A DNA stretch of 64,000 bases from the NCBI RefSeq assembly GCF_018130545.1, contig NZ_JAFCKF010000011.1, forward strand, positions 62,001-126,000. The letters are read 5' to 3'. Positions 42,436 through 50,557 of this stretch are shown here, one piece after another. The DNA comes from Bradyrhizobium tropiciagri (lineage in GTDB: Bacteria > Pseudomonadota > Alphaproteobacteria > Rhizobiales > Xanthobacteraceae). A program made the position numbers and the translations under genes. The notes under the pieces were generated by a model. It saw nothing but the letters and a program-made list of their open reading frames with translations, had not been told where the DNA came from and ran no database searches. How positions within the stretch are numbered: position 1 is the first letter of the stretch; each line of letters begins with the position of its first letter.

Positions 42436-43493
42436 CGCGGGAGGCTGCGAAACGATCCGACGACGTCCGGGAGCCGGCTCGTCCCGTCGCGGTGAATGAC
42501 GACGCGGTGCGGTCGGCGCTCGCTCAGCATCTGTCGCGGATATCCGGAAGCCGGACGGAGATTGTCAGCTTCGGCCGCAAATCGTCGGGCTTCTCCTGGA
42601 TCACCTACGCCTTTGTGGCCCGCTCTGCCGCTGAAGGAGATCGCAAGCTGATCCTGCGCGTCGGTCCCCCGAACGGGCTGTTTGCGCCTTACTCGGTGCT
42701 GCCGCAGGTTTATGCGCTGCAGTCGCTGCATGGCAGCGGCGTGCCGGTGCCGGCGCTGGTGTCGGCAGAACAAGACGGCGCCGAGATCGGCTTTCCGTTT
42801 TTCATCTGCGCACACATCGAGGGCGATGTGCCCGCGCCCTGGGCGGCGAGCGAACTCGATCCGGACCACAAGCGCGACATCGCCCGGCAGTTCGTCGAGA
42901 TCCTCGCGTCGCTGCACCGGATCGATCCGGGTACAACGCCATTCGCCTCGCTGCAACAGGGCGAGCAACGCGCCGAGCTCCACGCGATCGCCGGCTGGCG
43001 CACCTCGCTCGCGCGTCCGACGGCGCGTTATTATCCGCTGCTCGATTGGGGTGGGCGCTGGCTGCACGACAATTGTCCGCAGCCGCCACGCCGCACCATC
43101 GTGCATGGCGACTACCGGATCGGGAATTTCATTGAGCACCAGCGGAAGATCACCGCCATTCTCGATTGGGAACTCACTCACCTGGGCGATCCCCATGAGG
43201 ATCTGGCCTGGGCAATGATGCCGACCTTCAACGCCAGGAGCCGAAAACTCTATGGCGTGCTCGAGCGCGCGGAGGTGATCGATCTCTACCAGCGCGCCTC
43301 CGGCATTGCGGTGTCGGACAAGAGCCTGGCCTTCTATGAGGCCTATGCGCTGTACCAGGCGGCAGCGATCCAGATGTGCGCGGTGCGCGCCTTCGAGGTC
43401 GATTGCTTCAACGACATGCGCCTTGCGGTGATGGCAAGCCAGATGCCCTCGATCGTCCGGGCCTTCGAGCGTGCCTTGGAGGCCGCGGCATGA
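42432..43493 (+). CDS. APH-family phosphotransferase (ACAD10/LvaA-like kinase)
   Basis: The 353-residue protein has the aminoglycoside-phosphotransferase fold with the catalytic loop IVHGDYRIGNF and the metal-binding ILDWELTHLGDPHEDLAW. Family members found next to acyl-CoA dehydrogenases and CoA ligases include LvaA, which phosphorylates a 4-hydroxyacyl-CoA. A TTG start at 42432 overlaps the ligase stop (TTGA) with GAGG at 8 bp; later GTG codons are possible. The product is inferred to phosphorylate a hydroxylated acyl-CoA intermediate, not an antibiotic. Confidence 0.85.
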   Translation: MTREAAKRSDDVREPARPVAVNDDAVRSALAQHLSRISGSRTEIVSFGRKSSGFSWITYAFVARSAAEGDRKLILRVGPPNGLFAPYSVLPQVYALQSLHGSGVPVPALVSAEQDGAEIGFPFFICAHIEGDVPAPWAASELDPDHKRDIARQFVEILASLHRIDPGTTPFASLQQGEQRAELHAIAGWRTSLARPTARYYPLLDWGGRWLHDNCPQPPRRTIVHGDYRIGNFIEHQRKITAILDWELTHLGDPHEDLAWAMMPTFNARSRKLYGVLERAEVIDLYQRASGIAVSDKSLAFYEAYALYQAAAIQMCAVRAFEVDCFNDMRLAVMASQMPSIVRAFERALEAAA

Positions 43494-43999
43494 GTGCATC
43501 CTTCGAGCGGCTGATCGACGGCATCATCGACGCCTTGCAGAGCCATGTGGTGCCGAACAGCAACGACGATTTCGTCCGCGGGCAGGTATTTTCCGCGATC
43601 TATGCGCTGAACGGGCTGAAGCTCGCCGCCGATTGGAGGGCGGGTCCGTTGCTGGAGCAGGTGCGCCTGCAGGACGAGACGTTTGCGGCAGTCCAACGGT
43701 TGGCCGACGGCATGGCACATCCCGAGATTCCGGCGACGCCGCGCATCCCAGGCGATATCTCCGATGCGGCCGTGATCGAGGCGTTGCGCGACGATGGCGA
43801 CCGCCGGCTGGGGCAGCTTCTGCTCTGGGCGAGCGACGAGGGCGCGCGTGCGGCCGATCCCAACGCTGCCGCCGAGATCGAGCGCCTGTTGCGGCGGGCG
43901 ATCTGCGACCAGCTCAAGATCGAGCTTGCGACGACGCCGAAATCGATGCTGCAGCAGATCGCCGGCGGCGAACGCGAGGGTGGCGCGGCGCAGGGCTGA
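43490..43999 (+). CDS. Small kinase-associated protein (LvaB-like position)
   Basis: The 169-residue helical protein begins MSASFERLIDGIIDALQSHV and contains no catalytic motif I recognise. It overlaps the kinase gene by 4 bp (ATGA). In the levulinate pathway the kinase LvaA needs a small partner, LvaB, encoded directly after it; the same arrangement here suggests a kinase subunit. The pattern of an N-terminal helix followed by VFSAIYALNGLKLAADW recalls the small DUF6285-like proteins that accompany such kinases. That assignment is tentative. Confidence 0.75.
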   Translation: MSASFERLIDGIIDALQSHVVPNSNDDFVRGQVFSAIYALNGLKLAADWRAGPLLEQVRLQDETFAAVQRLADGMAHPEIPATPRIPGDISDAAVIEALRDDGDRRLGQLLLWASDEGARAADPNAAAEIERLLRRAICDQLKIELATTPKSMLQQIAGGEREGGAAQG

Positions 44000-44101
44000 G
44001 ACCGTTCGCCGCCGACCACCGGGGATTGCATCGTTGTACAGTTTCCCGACGAAGACCGGCGTTCGGAAAGAAGCTTGCCGCCCCGCGGAGCCCGTGCTAT
44101 T

Positions 44102-44129
44102 AATTCACCGAACGGTCGTTCGGATTATT
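44102..44129. promoter_or_regulatory. TetR-like operator, site B (dioxygenase operon)
   Basis: CCGAAC-GGTC-GTTCGG (44108-44123) is a perfect inverted repeat with AT-rich flanks (AATTCA on the left, ATTATT on the right), 63 bp before the dioxygenase start. It is the best-formed of three matching sites in the cluster. Confidence 0.7.
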
Positions 44130-44185
44130 ATTTGAGCGATCGGCACAAACATCCGCGGCAAGCGGCCGGCGAGGGAGACGGAGCG

Positions 44186-45445
44186 ATGAACATGATGACC
44201 GGCGTCTCGCCATGGGAGCGGCTGATCCGGCCCGACCGGGTGCACGGCTCGCTCTACACCGATCCGGAGATCTTCGAGGCCGAGCTGAAGAACATCTGGT
44301 ACCGGACCTGGGTCTATGTCGGCCACGAGAGCGAGGTCCCGAACGCCAACGACTACGTCGTCAAGTCGATCGGCCCGCAATCCGTGATCATGACCCGCGA
44401 CGAGCAGGGCAAGGTCAACCTGCTGCTCAATCGCTGCTCGCATCGCGGCAACCAGGTCTGCTCGTTTGAGCGCGGCAATGCACGCTCGTTCACCTGTCCG
44501 TTCCACTCCTGGACCTTCGCCAATGACGGCCGCCTGGTCGGCTACGCATTCCCTGATGGTTACGAGGGGCAAGACAAATCGCAGCTCGCGCTCGGGCGGG
44601 TGACGCGCGTCGAATCTTACCGCGGCTTCGTGTTCGGCTCGTTCGCGGCCGATGGCCCGACCCTGAAGGAGCATCTCGGCGGCGCCGCCGAGACCATCGA
44701 TCGCCTGGTGCGGACTTCGCCGGATGGCGAGGTCGAGATCACGGCGGGTTTCCTCAAGCACCGCGTCAAGGCGAACTGGAAGTTCATCCTGGAGAACGAG
44801 TGCGACGGCTACCACCCGGCCTTCGTGCACACCTCGATCTTCGGCGTCGCCGACAGCATGATCGGCAAGCTCTACGGCGGCGCCTCGACCGCGCTGACCC
44901 GCGATTACGGCAACGGCCATACCGAGATCGATTTGCGGCCCGAGTTCCGCAAGCGCGATGCGCCGATGAGCTGGTTCGGCACCAGCGAGGAGCGGCTGCC
45001 GGACTACACCGCGCGGATGAAGACGGCTTACGGCGACACCGCGGCGCGCCAGATCATGATCGACGGCACGCCGCACGTGATGATCTTCCCGAACCTGTTC
45101 ATCGCCGAGATCCAGATGTTCGTGATCCAGCCGCTCGGCGTCGACGACAGCGTGCAGCACGTCACCGCGCTGCAGTTCAAGGGCGCGCCGGATCTGAACC
45201 GCAGGCTGCGCCAGCAGACCATGGGCTCGGTCGGGCCGGCCGGCTTCCTGCTCGCGGATGATTCCGAAATGTACGAGCGCTGCCACCGCGGCGTGCTGGC
45301 GCGTAATCCGGAATGGATCTTCCTCGGCCGCGGCGAGAAACGCCAGCGCCAGGACGAGCTCGGCTTCACGGTCGGCCACGTCACCGACGAGGTGCCGTCG
45401 CGCGGCATCTGGACCCATTATCGCAAGCTGATGGAGCCCAACTGA
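44186..45445 (+). CDS. Rieske ring-hydroxylating dioxygenase, alpha subunit
   Basis: The 419-residue catalytic subunit has the Rieske 2Fe-2S motif C84-x-H86...C104-x2-H107. The mononuclear iron site lies in ENECDGYHPAFVH with ligands H210 and H215 and the bridging D207. It inserts O2 into an aromatic or related ring to give a cis-dihydrodiol or a hydroxylated product. The overall pattern is nearest to the benzoate/toluate dioxygenase group. GAGGGAGACGGAGCG supports the ATG at 44186. The beta-subunit gene overlaps by 1 bp. No ferredoxin or reductase gene is present in the window. Confidence 0.92.
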   Translation: MNMMTGVSPWERLIRPDRVHGSLYTDPEIFEAELKNIWYRTWVYVGHESEVPNANDYVVKSIGPQSVIMTRDEQGKVNLLLNRCSHRGNQVCSFERGNARSFTCPFHSWTFANDGRLVGYAFPDGYEGQDKSQLALGRVTRVESYRGFVFGSFAADGPTLKEHLGGAAETIDRLVRTSPDGEVEITAGFLKHRVKANWKFILENECDGYHPAFVHTSIFGVADSMIGKLYGGASTALTRDYGNGHTEIDLRPEFRKRDAPMSWFGTSEERLPDYTARMKTAYGDTAARQIMIDGTPHVMIFPNLFIAEIQMFVIQPLGVDDSVQHVTALQFKGAPDLNRRLRQQTMGSVGPAGFLLADDSEMYERCHRGVLARNPEWIFLGRGEKRQRQDELGFTVGHVTDEVPSRGIWTHYRKLMEPN

Positions 45446-45942
45446 TGCTGTCGCGCGAAAGCAGCGCCACGTTGATGAGCGCCATCACCGCCTTCCTCTA
45501 TCGCGAGGCGCGGCTGCAGGACGAGCATCAATACGAGGCCTGGGAAAAGCTCTGGACCGACGACGGCGTCTATTGGGTGCCGGCTAACGGCGCCGACATT
45601 GATCCCGAGCGGCAGATGTCGATCATCTACGACAACCGTTCGCGGATCGCGCTGCGCGTCCGCCAGCTGATGACCGGCAAGCATTTCACTCAGACGCCGC
45701 AATCGAATTTGCGCCGGCTGATCTCGAACATCGAATTGATGGACGGGCAGCCTGACGATGGCGACATCGCGGTCGCCAGCAACAGCCTGATCTTCGAATC
45801 GAGCCTGCGCGACGACACGCTGTGGGCGGCGCGCAATGAATACCGGCTCCGTCATGTCGATGGCGAACTGCGGATGGCTTCCAAGAAGGTCATCCTCGTC
45901 AACAACGACAAGGCGATCTACACGCTGTCATTCCTGGTTTAG
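45445..45942 (+). CDS. Ring-hydroxylating dioxygenase, beta subunit
   Basis: The 165-residue protein has the cone-shaped NTF2-like fold typical of these small subunits. It contains FLYREARLQDEHQYEAWEKLWTDDGVYWVP at the start, RLISNIE in the middle and a C-terminal strand ASKKVILVNNDKAIYTLSFLV. It holds the alpha trimer together and has no metal site of its own. It begins within the alpha stop region (1-bp overlap), which fits an alpha3beta3 enzyme. Confidence 0.92.
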   Translation: MLSRESSATLMSAITAFLYREARLQDEHQYEAWEKLWTDDGVYWVPANGADIDPERQMSIIYDNRSRIALRVRQLMTGKHFTQTPQSNLRRLISNIELMDGQPDDGDIAVASNSLIFESSLRDDTLWAARNEYRLRHVDGELRMASKKVILVNNDKAIYTLSFLV

Positions 45943-45955
45943 GGAAGGTCTCGCC

Positions 45956-46750
45956 ATGATCGACAAGGGCCCCGTTCTGCTCGACATCACCGACGGCATC
46001 GCGCGGCTGCGGCTCAACCGGCCCGATGCGGCCAACGGCATGAGCGCCGAGTTGCTCAGCGCGCTATGCGACGCCATCATGGTCTGCCACGGCCATCCCG
46101 ATCTGCGCGTCGTGCTGCTGAGCGGCGAAGGCACCAACTTTTGTGCCGGCGGCGACGTCCGCGCCTTTGCCTCAAAGGGCGAGCAGCTGCCGGATTATAT
46201 CCGGCAAGCCACCGCCTATCTGCAGAACGCAGTCACCGGATTGCTGCGGCTGGAGGCGCCGGTCATCGCGTCGGTACAGGGCTTTGCGGCAGGCGGCGGT
46301 GGCTTCGGTCTGGTCTGCGCCTCCGACATCGTGATTGCGGCAGAGTCGGCGAAGTTCCTCGCCGGTGCGACGCGGGTGGCGATGGCGCCGGATGCCGGCG
46401 TTTCCGTCACGTTGTCGCGGCTGGTCGGCCTGCGGCGGGCGATGTCGATCCTGCTGACCAACCCGGTGATATCGGCTGGCGAAGCGTTGCAGATGGGCAT
46501 CGTCACCAAGGTCGTGCCCGATGCCGAGCTTGCCGATGCATCGCTGGCGCTGGCCCGCGAGCTTGCCGCCGGTGCGCCGAAGGCACTGGCGGCGACCAAG
46601 CGGCTGGTCTGGGCCGGCACCGGCACCAGCGTCGAGCAATGCCTGTCGGAAGAGGCGCGCACGGTTGCCGAACTCTCGGGGATGGCCGACGCCCGCGAAG
46701 GGCTCGCCGCCGTGATCGAGCGGCGCAAGCCTGTGTTCACGGGGCGCTGA
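45956..46750 (+). CDS. Enoyl-CoA hydratase/isomerase family protein
   Basis: The 264-residue protein is a crotonase-fold enzyme with the oxyanion segment GTNFCAGGDVRAFA and the second block VQGFAAGGGGFGLVCASDIVIAA. The position of the second catalytic glutamate of hydratases reads MAPDAGVS, with Asp, as in PaaG-type isomerases. It therefore may isomerise a double bond or an epoxide/oxepin instead of adding water. GGGAAGG precedes the start. It sits directly after the dioxygenase and is 1 bp from the SDR gene. Confidence 0.9.
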   Translation: MIDKGPVLLDITDGIARLRLNRPDAANGMSAELLSALCDAIMVCHGHPDLRVVLLSGEGTNFCAGGDVRAFASKGEQLPDYIRQATAYLQNAVTGLLRLEAPVIASVQGFAAGGGGFGLVCASDIVIAAESAKFLAGATRVAMAPDAGVSVTLSRLVGLRRAMSILLTNPVISAGEALQMGIVTKVVPDAELADASLALARELAAGAPKALAATKRLVWAGTGTSVEQCLSEEARTVAELSGMADAREGLAAVIERRKPVFTGR

Positions 46751-46751
46751 G

Positions 46752-47501
46752 GTGGCAAGCTTGCCATTTGGTCGTCTCGACGGCCGCCGTGCCTTCGTCT
46801 CCGGCGGCGCGCGCGGCATCGGTGCTGCGATTGTCCGCAGCTTTGCCGGGGCCGGCGCCAGGGTCGTGATCGCCGATCTCGATGTTGCCGCAGCCTCCGA
46901 GCTCGCGCGGGAGACCGGTGCCGGCGTCGCAGGGCTCGACGTCAGCGATGCCACCGCGGTGCAGGCTGTGATGGTGCAGGATGGGCCGTTCGACATTGTC
47001 GTCAACAATGCCGGCGTCGACCAGCACGCCTTCTTCACCGACACGACGGCGGAGGATTGGGCCCGGCTGATCGCAGTCAATCTCACCTCGGTGCTGGCCT
47101 GCACTCACGCCGCGTTGCCGGCGATGCAGGCGGCGCGCTTCGGCCGCATCATCAACGTCACCTCGGAGGCGGCGCGGCTCGGCTCCAAGGGCGGCGCGGT
47201 CTATTCCGCGGCCAAGGGCGGCGTGATCTCCTTCACGCGGAGCATCGCGCGGGAGAATGCACGCTCTTGTATCACCGCGAATGCGATCGCGCCGGGGCCG
47301 ATCCGCACCCCGATGCTGGAGCAGGCGGTCGCGAAGGGCGGTGACAAGATCCTGCAGGCGATGACCGGCGCGACATTGCTCGGGCGGCTCGGCGAACCGG
47401 AGGAGGTTGCGGCCGCCGCGCTGTTTCTGGCCTCCGACCAGGCCGCCTATATCACCGGCGAGACGCTCGGCGTGTCCGGCGGCATGGGCATCGGCGGCTG
47501 A
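46752..47501 (+). CDS. Short-chain dehydrogenase/reductase
   Basis: The 249-residue protein has the NAD(P)-binding SGGARGIG, VNNAG and catalytic YSAAKGG motifs of classical SDRs, and a C-terminal GETLGVSGGMGIGG. The aspartate in VVIADLD at the end of the second strand predicts NAD preference. It would oxidise a hydroxyacyl-CoA or a dihydrodiol made by the dioxygenase. The GTG at 46752 is used; it lies one base after the previous stop. Confidence 0.92.
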   Translation: MASLPFGRLDGRRAFVSGGARGIGAAIVRSFAGAGARVVIADLDVAAASELARETGAGVAGLDVSDATAVQAVMVQDGPFDIVVNNAGVDQHAFFTDTTAEDWARLIAVNLTSVLACTHAALPAMQAARFGRIINVTSEAARLGSKGGAVYSAAKGGVISFTRSIARENARSCITANAIAPGPIRTPMLEQAVAKGGDKILQAMTGATLLGRLGEPEEVAAAALFLASDQAAYITGETLGVSGGMGIGG

Positions 47502-47502
47502 G

Positions 47503-48438
47503 ATGGCGGGCGCGAGTGACGATATCGCAGTCACGCCGGTCGATCGAGCCATCGCGCGCCTGCGGGCGATCTATCGCGGCTGGACTCGCGAGACATCAGT
47601 GGTGCAGATGCGCAGCGACTGGGACGCTGCCTTTGCCGGCTGCTCGGTGCCGATGAGCTGCCATCCGCTCTCCGCCGCCGGGGTCAACGGCGAATGGCTC
47701 GAACCGGCCGGCGCGCCGCGCGACAAGGCGATCCTCTATATTCACGGCGGAGGCTTCCGCATCGGCTCGGTCGCCTCGCATCGTGATCTGGCTGTGCGGA
47801 TTGCCGATGCATCCGGCTGCCGCCTGCTCACGTTCAACTATCGCCTCGCGCCGGAGCATCGCTTCCCTGCGGCGCTCGACGATGCGCTGATCGCCTACCA
47901 ATATCTGCGTGATCAGGGACTATGTCCGGCGGATATCGCCTTTGCCGGAGATTCTGCTGGCGGCAATCTCGTGCTGGGCACGATGCTGGCGGCGAGGGAC
48001 CGCGGCCTGCCGTTGCCTGCGGCCGGCGCACTGATGTCACCCTGGACCGATCTCGCTGCGACCGGCGCAAGCTATCAGAGCAGGGCGGAGGCCGATCCGA
48101 TCCACCAGCGCGCGATGATCGTAGCGCTGGCGAAGAATTATCTCGGCAAGGACGGCGATCCCCACGAACCGCTGGCGTCGCCGCTCTATGCCGATCTCAG
48201 CCGGCTGCCGCCGCTGCTGGTGCAGGTCGGCGACCGCGAAACCGTGCGCGACGATTCGACCGAGCTTGCCGCGCGCACCAAGGCCGCCGGGGGCGACATC
48301 GAATTGCAGGTCTGGGACGGCATGATCCACGTGTTCCAGATGTTCCCCGAAATTCCGCAGGCGCGAGAGGCGATCGCATCGCTGGCAGCTTTTTTGCGCA
48401 AGCATCTTCACATCGACCATGAGAGGGCGCCACAATGA
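47503..48438 (+). CDS. Alpha/beta hydrolase (hormone-sensitive-lipase family)
   Basis: The 311-residue esterase-like protein has the HSL oxyanion motif HGGGF (YIHGGGFRIG), nucleophile elbow GDSAGG, the acid in VGDRETVRDD and the catalytic histidine in MIHVFQMF. It hydrolyses a carboxylic ester, lactone or similar bond in the pathway. It starts 1 bp after the SDR stop and its end overlaps the acyl-CoA dehydrogenase gene by 4 bp. Confidence 0.92.
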   Translation: MAGASDDIAVTPVDRAIARLRAIYRGWTRETSVVQMRSDWDAAFAGCSVPMSCHPLSAAGVNGEWLEPAGAPRDKAILYIHGGGFRIGSVASHRDLAVRIADASGCRLLTFNYRLAPEHRFPAALDDALIAYQYLRDQGLCPADIAFAGDSAGGNLVLGTMLAARDRGLPLPAAGALMSPWTDLAATGASYQSRAEADPIHQRAMIVALAKNYLGKDGDPHEPLASPLYADLSRLPPLLVQVGDRETVRDDSTELAARTKAAGGDIELQVWDGMIHVFQMFPEIPQAREAIASLAAFLRKHLHIDHERAPQ

Positions 48439-49628
48439 ACGTCATGACCTCGGATCCGCGCCAGCTCATCGAAGCCGAATTTCAGTTCCCGGAGCAGCCC
48501 AATCTGCCTGAGGAGCTGCGGATGTTGCGCGAGCAGGTCCGCCGCTTCGTCGAAAAGGAAGTGGTGCCGTTTGCCGAGGCGTGGGAGCGCGACGGCAAGA
48601 TCCCGCGCGAGGTCTATCGCCGCATGGGCGCGCTCGGTTTCCTCGGAATGCGCCACGCCGCCGAATATGGCGGCACCGACATGGGGCCGCTGGCCTCGAT
48701 GGTATTTGCCGAGGAACTCGGCCGCTCGAGCTTTGGTGGCTTCACCTCGTCGATCCTTGTGCACACCGACATGTCGGCGGTGCACATCTCCTTGCGCGGC
48801 ACGCCGGAGCAGAAGCAGAAATATCTGCCGGCGATCATTCGCGGCGAGACGGTGTGCTCGATCGCGGTGACCGAGCCCGACGCCGGCTCTGATGTCGCTG
48901 GCCTGAAGACCCGTGCGCGGCGCGACGGTGATTTTTGGGTGATCAACGGCGCCAAGATGTTCATCACCAATGCGGTCTATGGCGACATCCTGATCGTCGC
49001 GGCGCGTACCGACCCGCACGCCAAGGGCAGTCGCGGCATCTCATTGTTCATCGTCGAGCGCAATACGCCCGGCATCACGGCGACCAAGCTCGACAAGCAT
49101 GGCTGGCTCTGTTCGGACACTGCCGAGCTCGGCTTCCAGGACGTGCGCGTGCCGGCGGAGAATTTGCTCGGTGAAGAGAACAAGGGCTTCTATGGCATCA
49201 TGGAGACCTTCCAGAACGAGCGCATCTGCATCGGCGGCATCTGTGCCGGCGAGTCCGCCAAGGCGATCGAAATGACGACGAACTATGTGAAAACGCGGCA
49301 GGCGTTCGGTGGCCCGCTCTGGAACCAGCAAGGCGTGCGCCTGAAGCTCGCTCAGCTCGCCGCGAAGGCGGCCGCCGCGCGAGCGCTGGCCTATCAGGCC
49401 GCCGAGCTTGCGGCTGCCGGGAAGGAATGTCTGCGCGAAGTGTCGATGGTCAAGGCGCTGTCGCCGGAGGTGCTGCACGAGGTCGTGCACGGCTGCCTGC
49501 AGCTGCATGGCGGCAGTGGCTTCATGCGCGGCACCGCGATCGAGCGCATGGTGCGCGACGCCCGCGTGCTGACGATCGGCGGCGGCGCCACCGAGGTGAT
49601 GCTCGAAGAGGTCGCCAAGCGGATGTGA
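48435..49628 (+). CDS. Acyl-CoA dehydrogenase (IVD/LCAD- or AtuD-like active site)
   Basis: The 397-residue flavoenzyme has AVTEPDAGSDVAGLKTRA and the FAD-binding MFITNAVYGD region. The C-terminal position that carries the catalytic glutamate in medium-chain enzymes (YEGT) reads IGGGATEVM, so that base is absent. Instead E262 in FQNERICIGG lies at the helix G position used by isovaleryl- and long-chain enzymes. The IGGGxxEVM ending also occurs in citronellyl-CoA dehydrogenases, which suggests a branched or alicyclic acyl-CoA substrate. It is the last gene of the dioxygenase operon. Confidence 0.92.
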   Translation: MNVMTSDPRQLIEAEFQFPEQPNLPEELRMLREQVRRFVEKEVVPFAEAWERDGKIPREVYRRMGALGFLGMRHAAEYGGTDMGPLASMVFAEELGRSSFGGFTSSILVHTDMSAVHISLRGTPEQKQKYLPAIIRGETVCSIAVTEPDAGSDVAGLKTRARRDGDFWVINGAKMFITNAVYGDILIVAARTDPHAKGSRGISLFIVERNTPGITATKLDKHGWLCSDTAELGFQDVRVPAENLLGEENKGFYGIMETFQNERICIGGICAGESAKAIEMTTNYVKTRQAFGGPLWNQQGVRLKLAQLAAKAAAARALAYQAAELAAAGKECLREVSMVKALSPEVLHEVVHGCLQLHGGSGFMRGTAIERMVRDARVLTIGGGATEVMLEEVAKRM

Positions 49629-49641
49629 GGGCGGTCTCTTA

Positions 49642-49783
49642 CCTCGCCCCGCCTGCGGGGAGAGGTCGGATCGCATCGCAGATGCGATCCGGGTGAGGGG
49701 GAGTCTCCGCGAGTGCTTCTATCACCATGTGTGCGGATACAGCCCCTCACCCCAACCCTCTCCCCGTAAGAACGGGGCGAGGG
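49642..49783. repeat. Intergenic palindromic repeat element (RPE-like)
   Basis: The left arm CCTCGCCCCGCCTGCGGGG plus AGAGG recurs as the reverse complement in the right arm (49756-49783), and GGGTGAGGGG (49691-49700) matches CCCCTCACCCC near 49743. Between them GGATCGCATC (49668-49677) and GATGCGATCC (49681-49690) form a perfect 10-bp stem. The 142-bp element fills the gap between convergent operons. Sequences of this CCTCTCCCCG type are, as I recall, dispersed in many copies in Bradyrhizobium and Rhodopseudomonas genomes. It may also end transcription. Confidence 0.75.
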
Positions 49784-49806
49784 AGCATACCTACGTCCGG
49801 GTCATG

Positions 49807-50553
49807 TCATTTTTGGGTGCGAGCGCCTTGGCCGATCGCCTGTGCCGCGATCCCCGGCTTCAGCCGCCAGTCCTGGCCGAAATCCGCCAGCGGATGGAAG
49901 AACAGCGGCTCGGTGGTCTCGATCTGCCGCAGCCTTTCGGAATAGTCGTCGAGATAGCGCTGCCGCGTGGCCTCGTCGACGAAATTCACCGAATACGACA
50001 CGAAGGGCGGCAGCACCTTGCAGCCGGCATAGGCCAGCATGCCGTTCTGGATCGGCCACAGCACCACGTCGAGTGCGCCGACCAGCCCGTCGGGTGCGCA
50101 CATGCCGGGATAGGCGGCGGTCGAGGTCACGACCATCGCGCGGCGACCGGCGAGGCCGCCGGTGTCGTAGCGGCGGCCCGAGCCATAAACCGCGCCGTTG
50201 ACGAACACGCGGTCGATCCAGCCCTTCATGATGGCGGGGACGGAGAACCACCACAGCGGAAATTGCAGGATGAGCAGGTCGCACCACAGCAGCTTCTCGA
50301 CCTCGGCGGCGATGTCGTCGCTGAGCGAACCGTGTTGCAGATTGTATTTCTGCTCGCGGTCATATTGCAGCCGGTCGGGGAACCGCCGCTCTCCGAAGTC
50401 TTCCGATGTCGCCACCGGGTTGAAGCGCATGGCGTAGAGATCGGAGATCCTGACCGTATGCCCGATCGCGCTGAGCTCCGCCACGGACCGCGCCAGCAAC
50501 GCCGCGTTGAACGACTGCGGCTCCTGATGGGCAAAGACGATCAGGACCCTCAT
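49807..50553 (-). CDS. NAD(P)H:quinone oxidoreductase (NQO/MdaB-like flavoprotein)
   Basis: The 248-residue protein begins MRVLIVFAHQEPQSFNAALL, the FMN/FAD phosphate-binding opening of the flavodoxin-like NQO family, and contains LILQFPLWWFSVPAIMKGWIDRVF, the family's flavin-stacking segment. It reduces quinones or related electrophiles by two electrons. The ATG at 50553 follows GGTGGAGTAGGA. It is the last gene of the leftward Liv operon and starts 4 bp after the binding-protein stop. In an aromatic pathway it could protect from or process quinone intermediates. Confidence 0.9.
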   Translation of the reverse strand: MRVLIVFAHQEPQSFNAALLARSVAELSAIGHTVRISDLYAMRFNPVATSEDFGERRFPDRLQYDREQKYNLQHGSLSDDIAAEVEKLLWCDLLILQFPLWWFSVPAIMKGWIDRVFVNGAVYGSGRRYDTGGLAGRRAMVVTSTAAYPGMCAPDGLVGALDVVLWPIQNGMLAYAGCKVLPPFVSYSVNFVDEATRQRYLDDYSERLRQIETTEPLFFHPLADFGQDWRLKPGIAAQAIGQGARTQK

Positions 50554-50557
50554 TTTC

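Noticed and set aside
42432-43493. Aminoglycoside resistance gene
   Set aside because: The APH fold is shared, but the overlap with a CoA ligase gene and the partner protein point to acyl-CoA metabolism.
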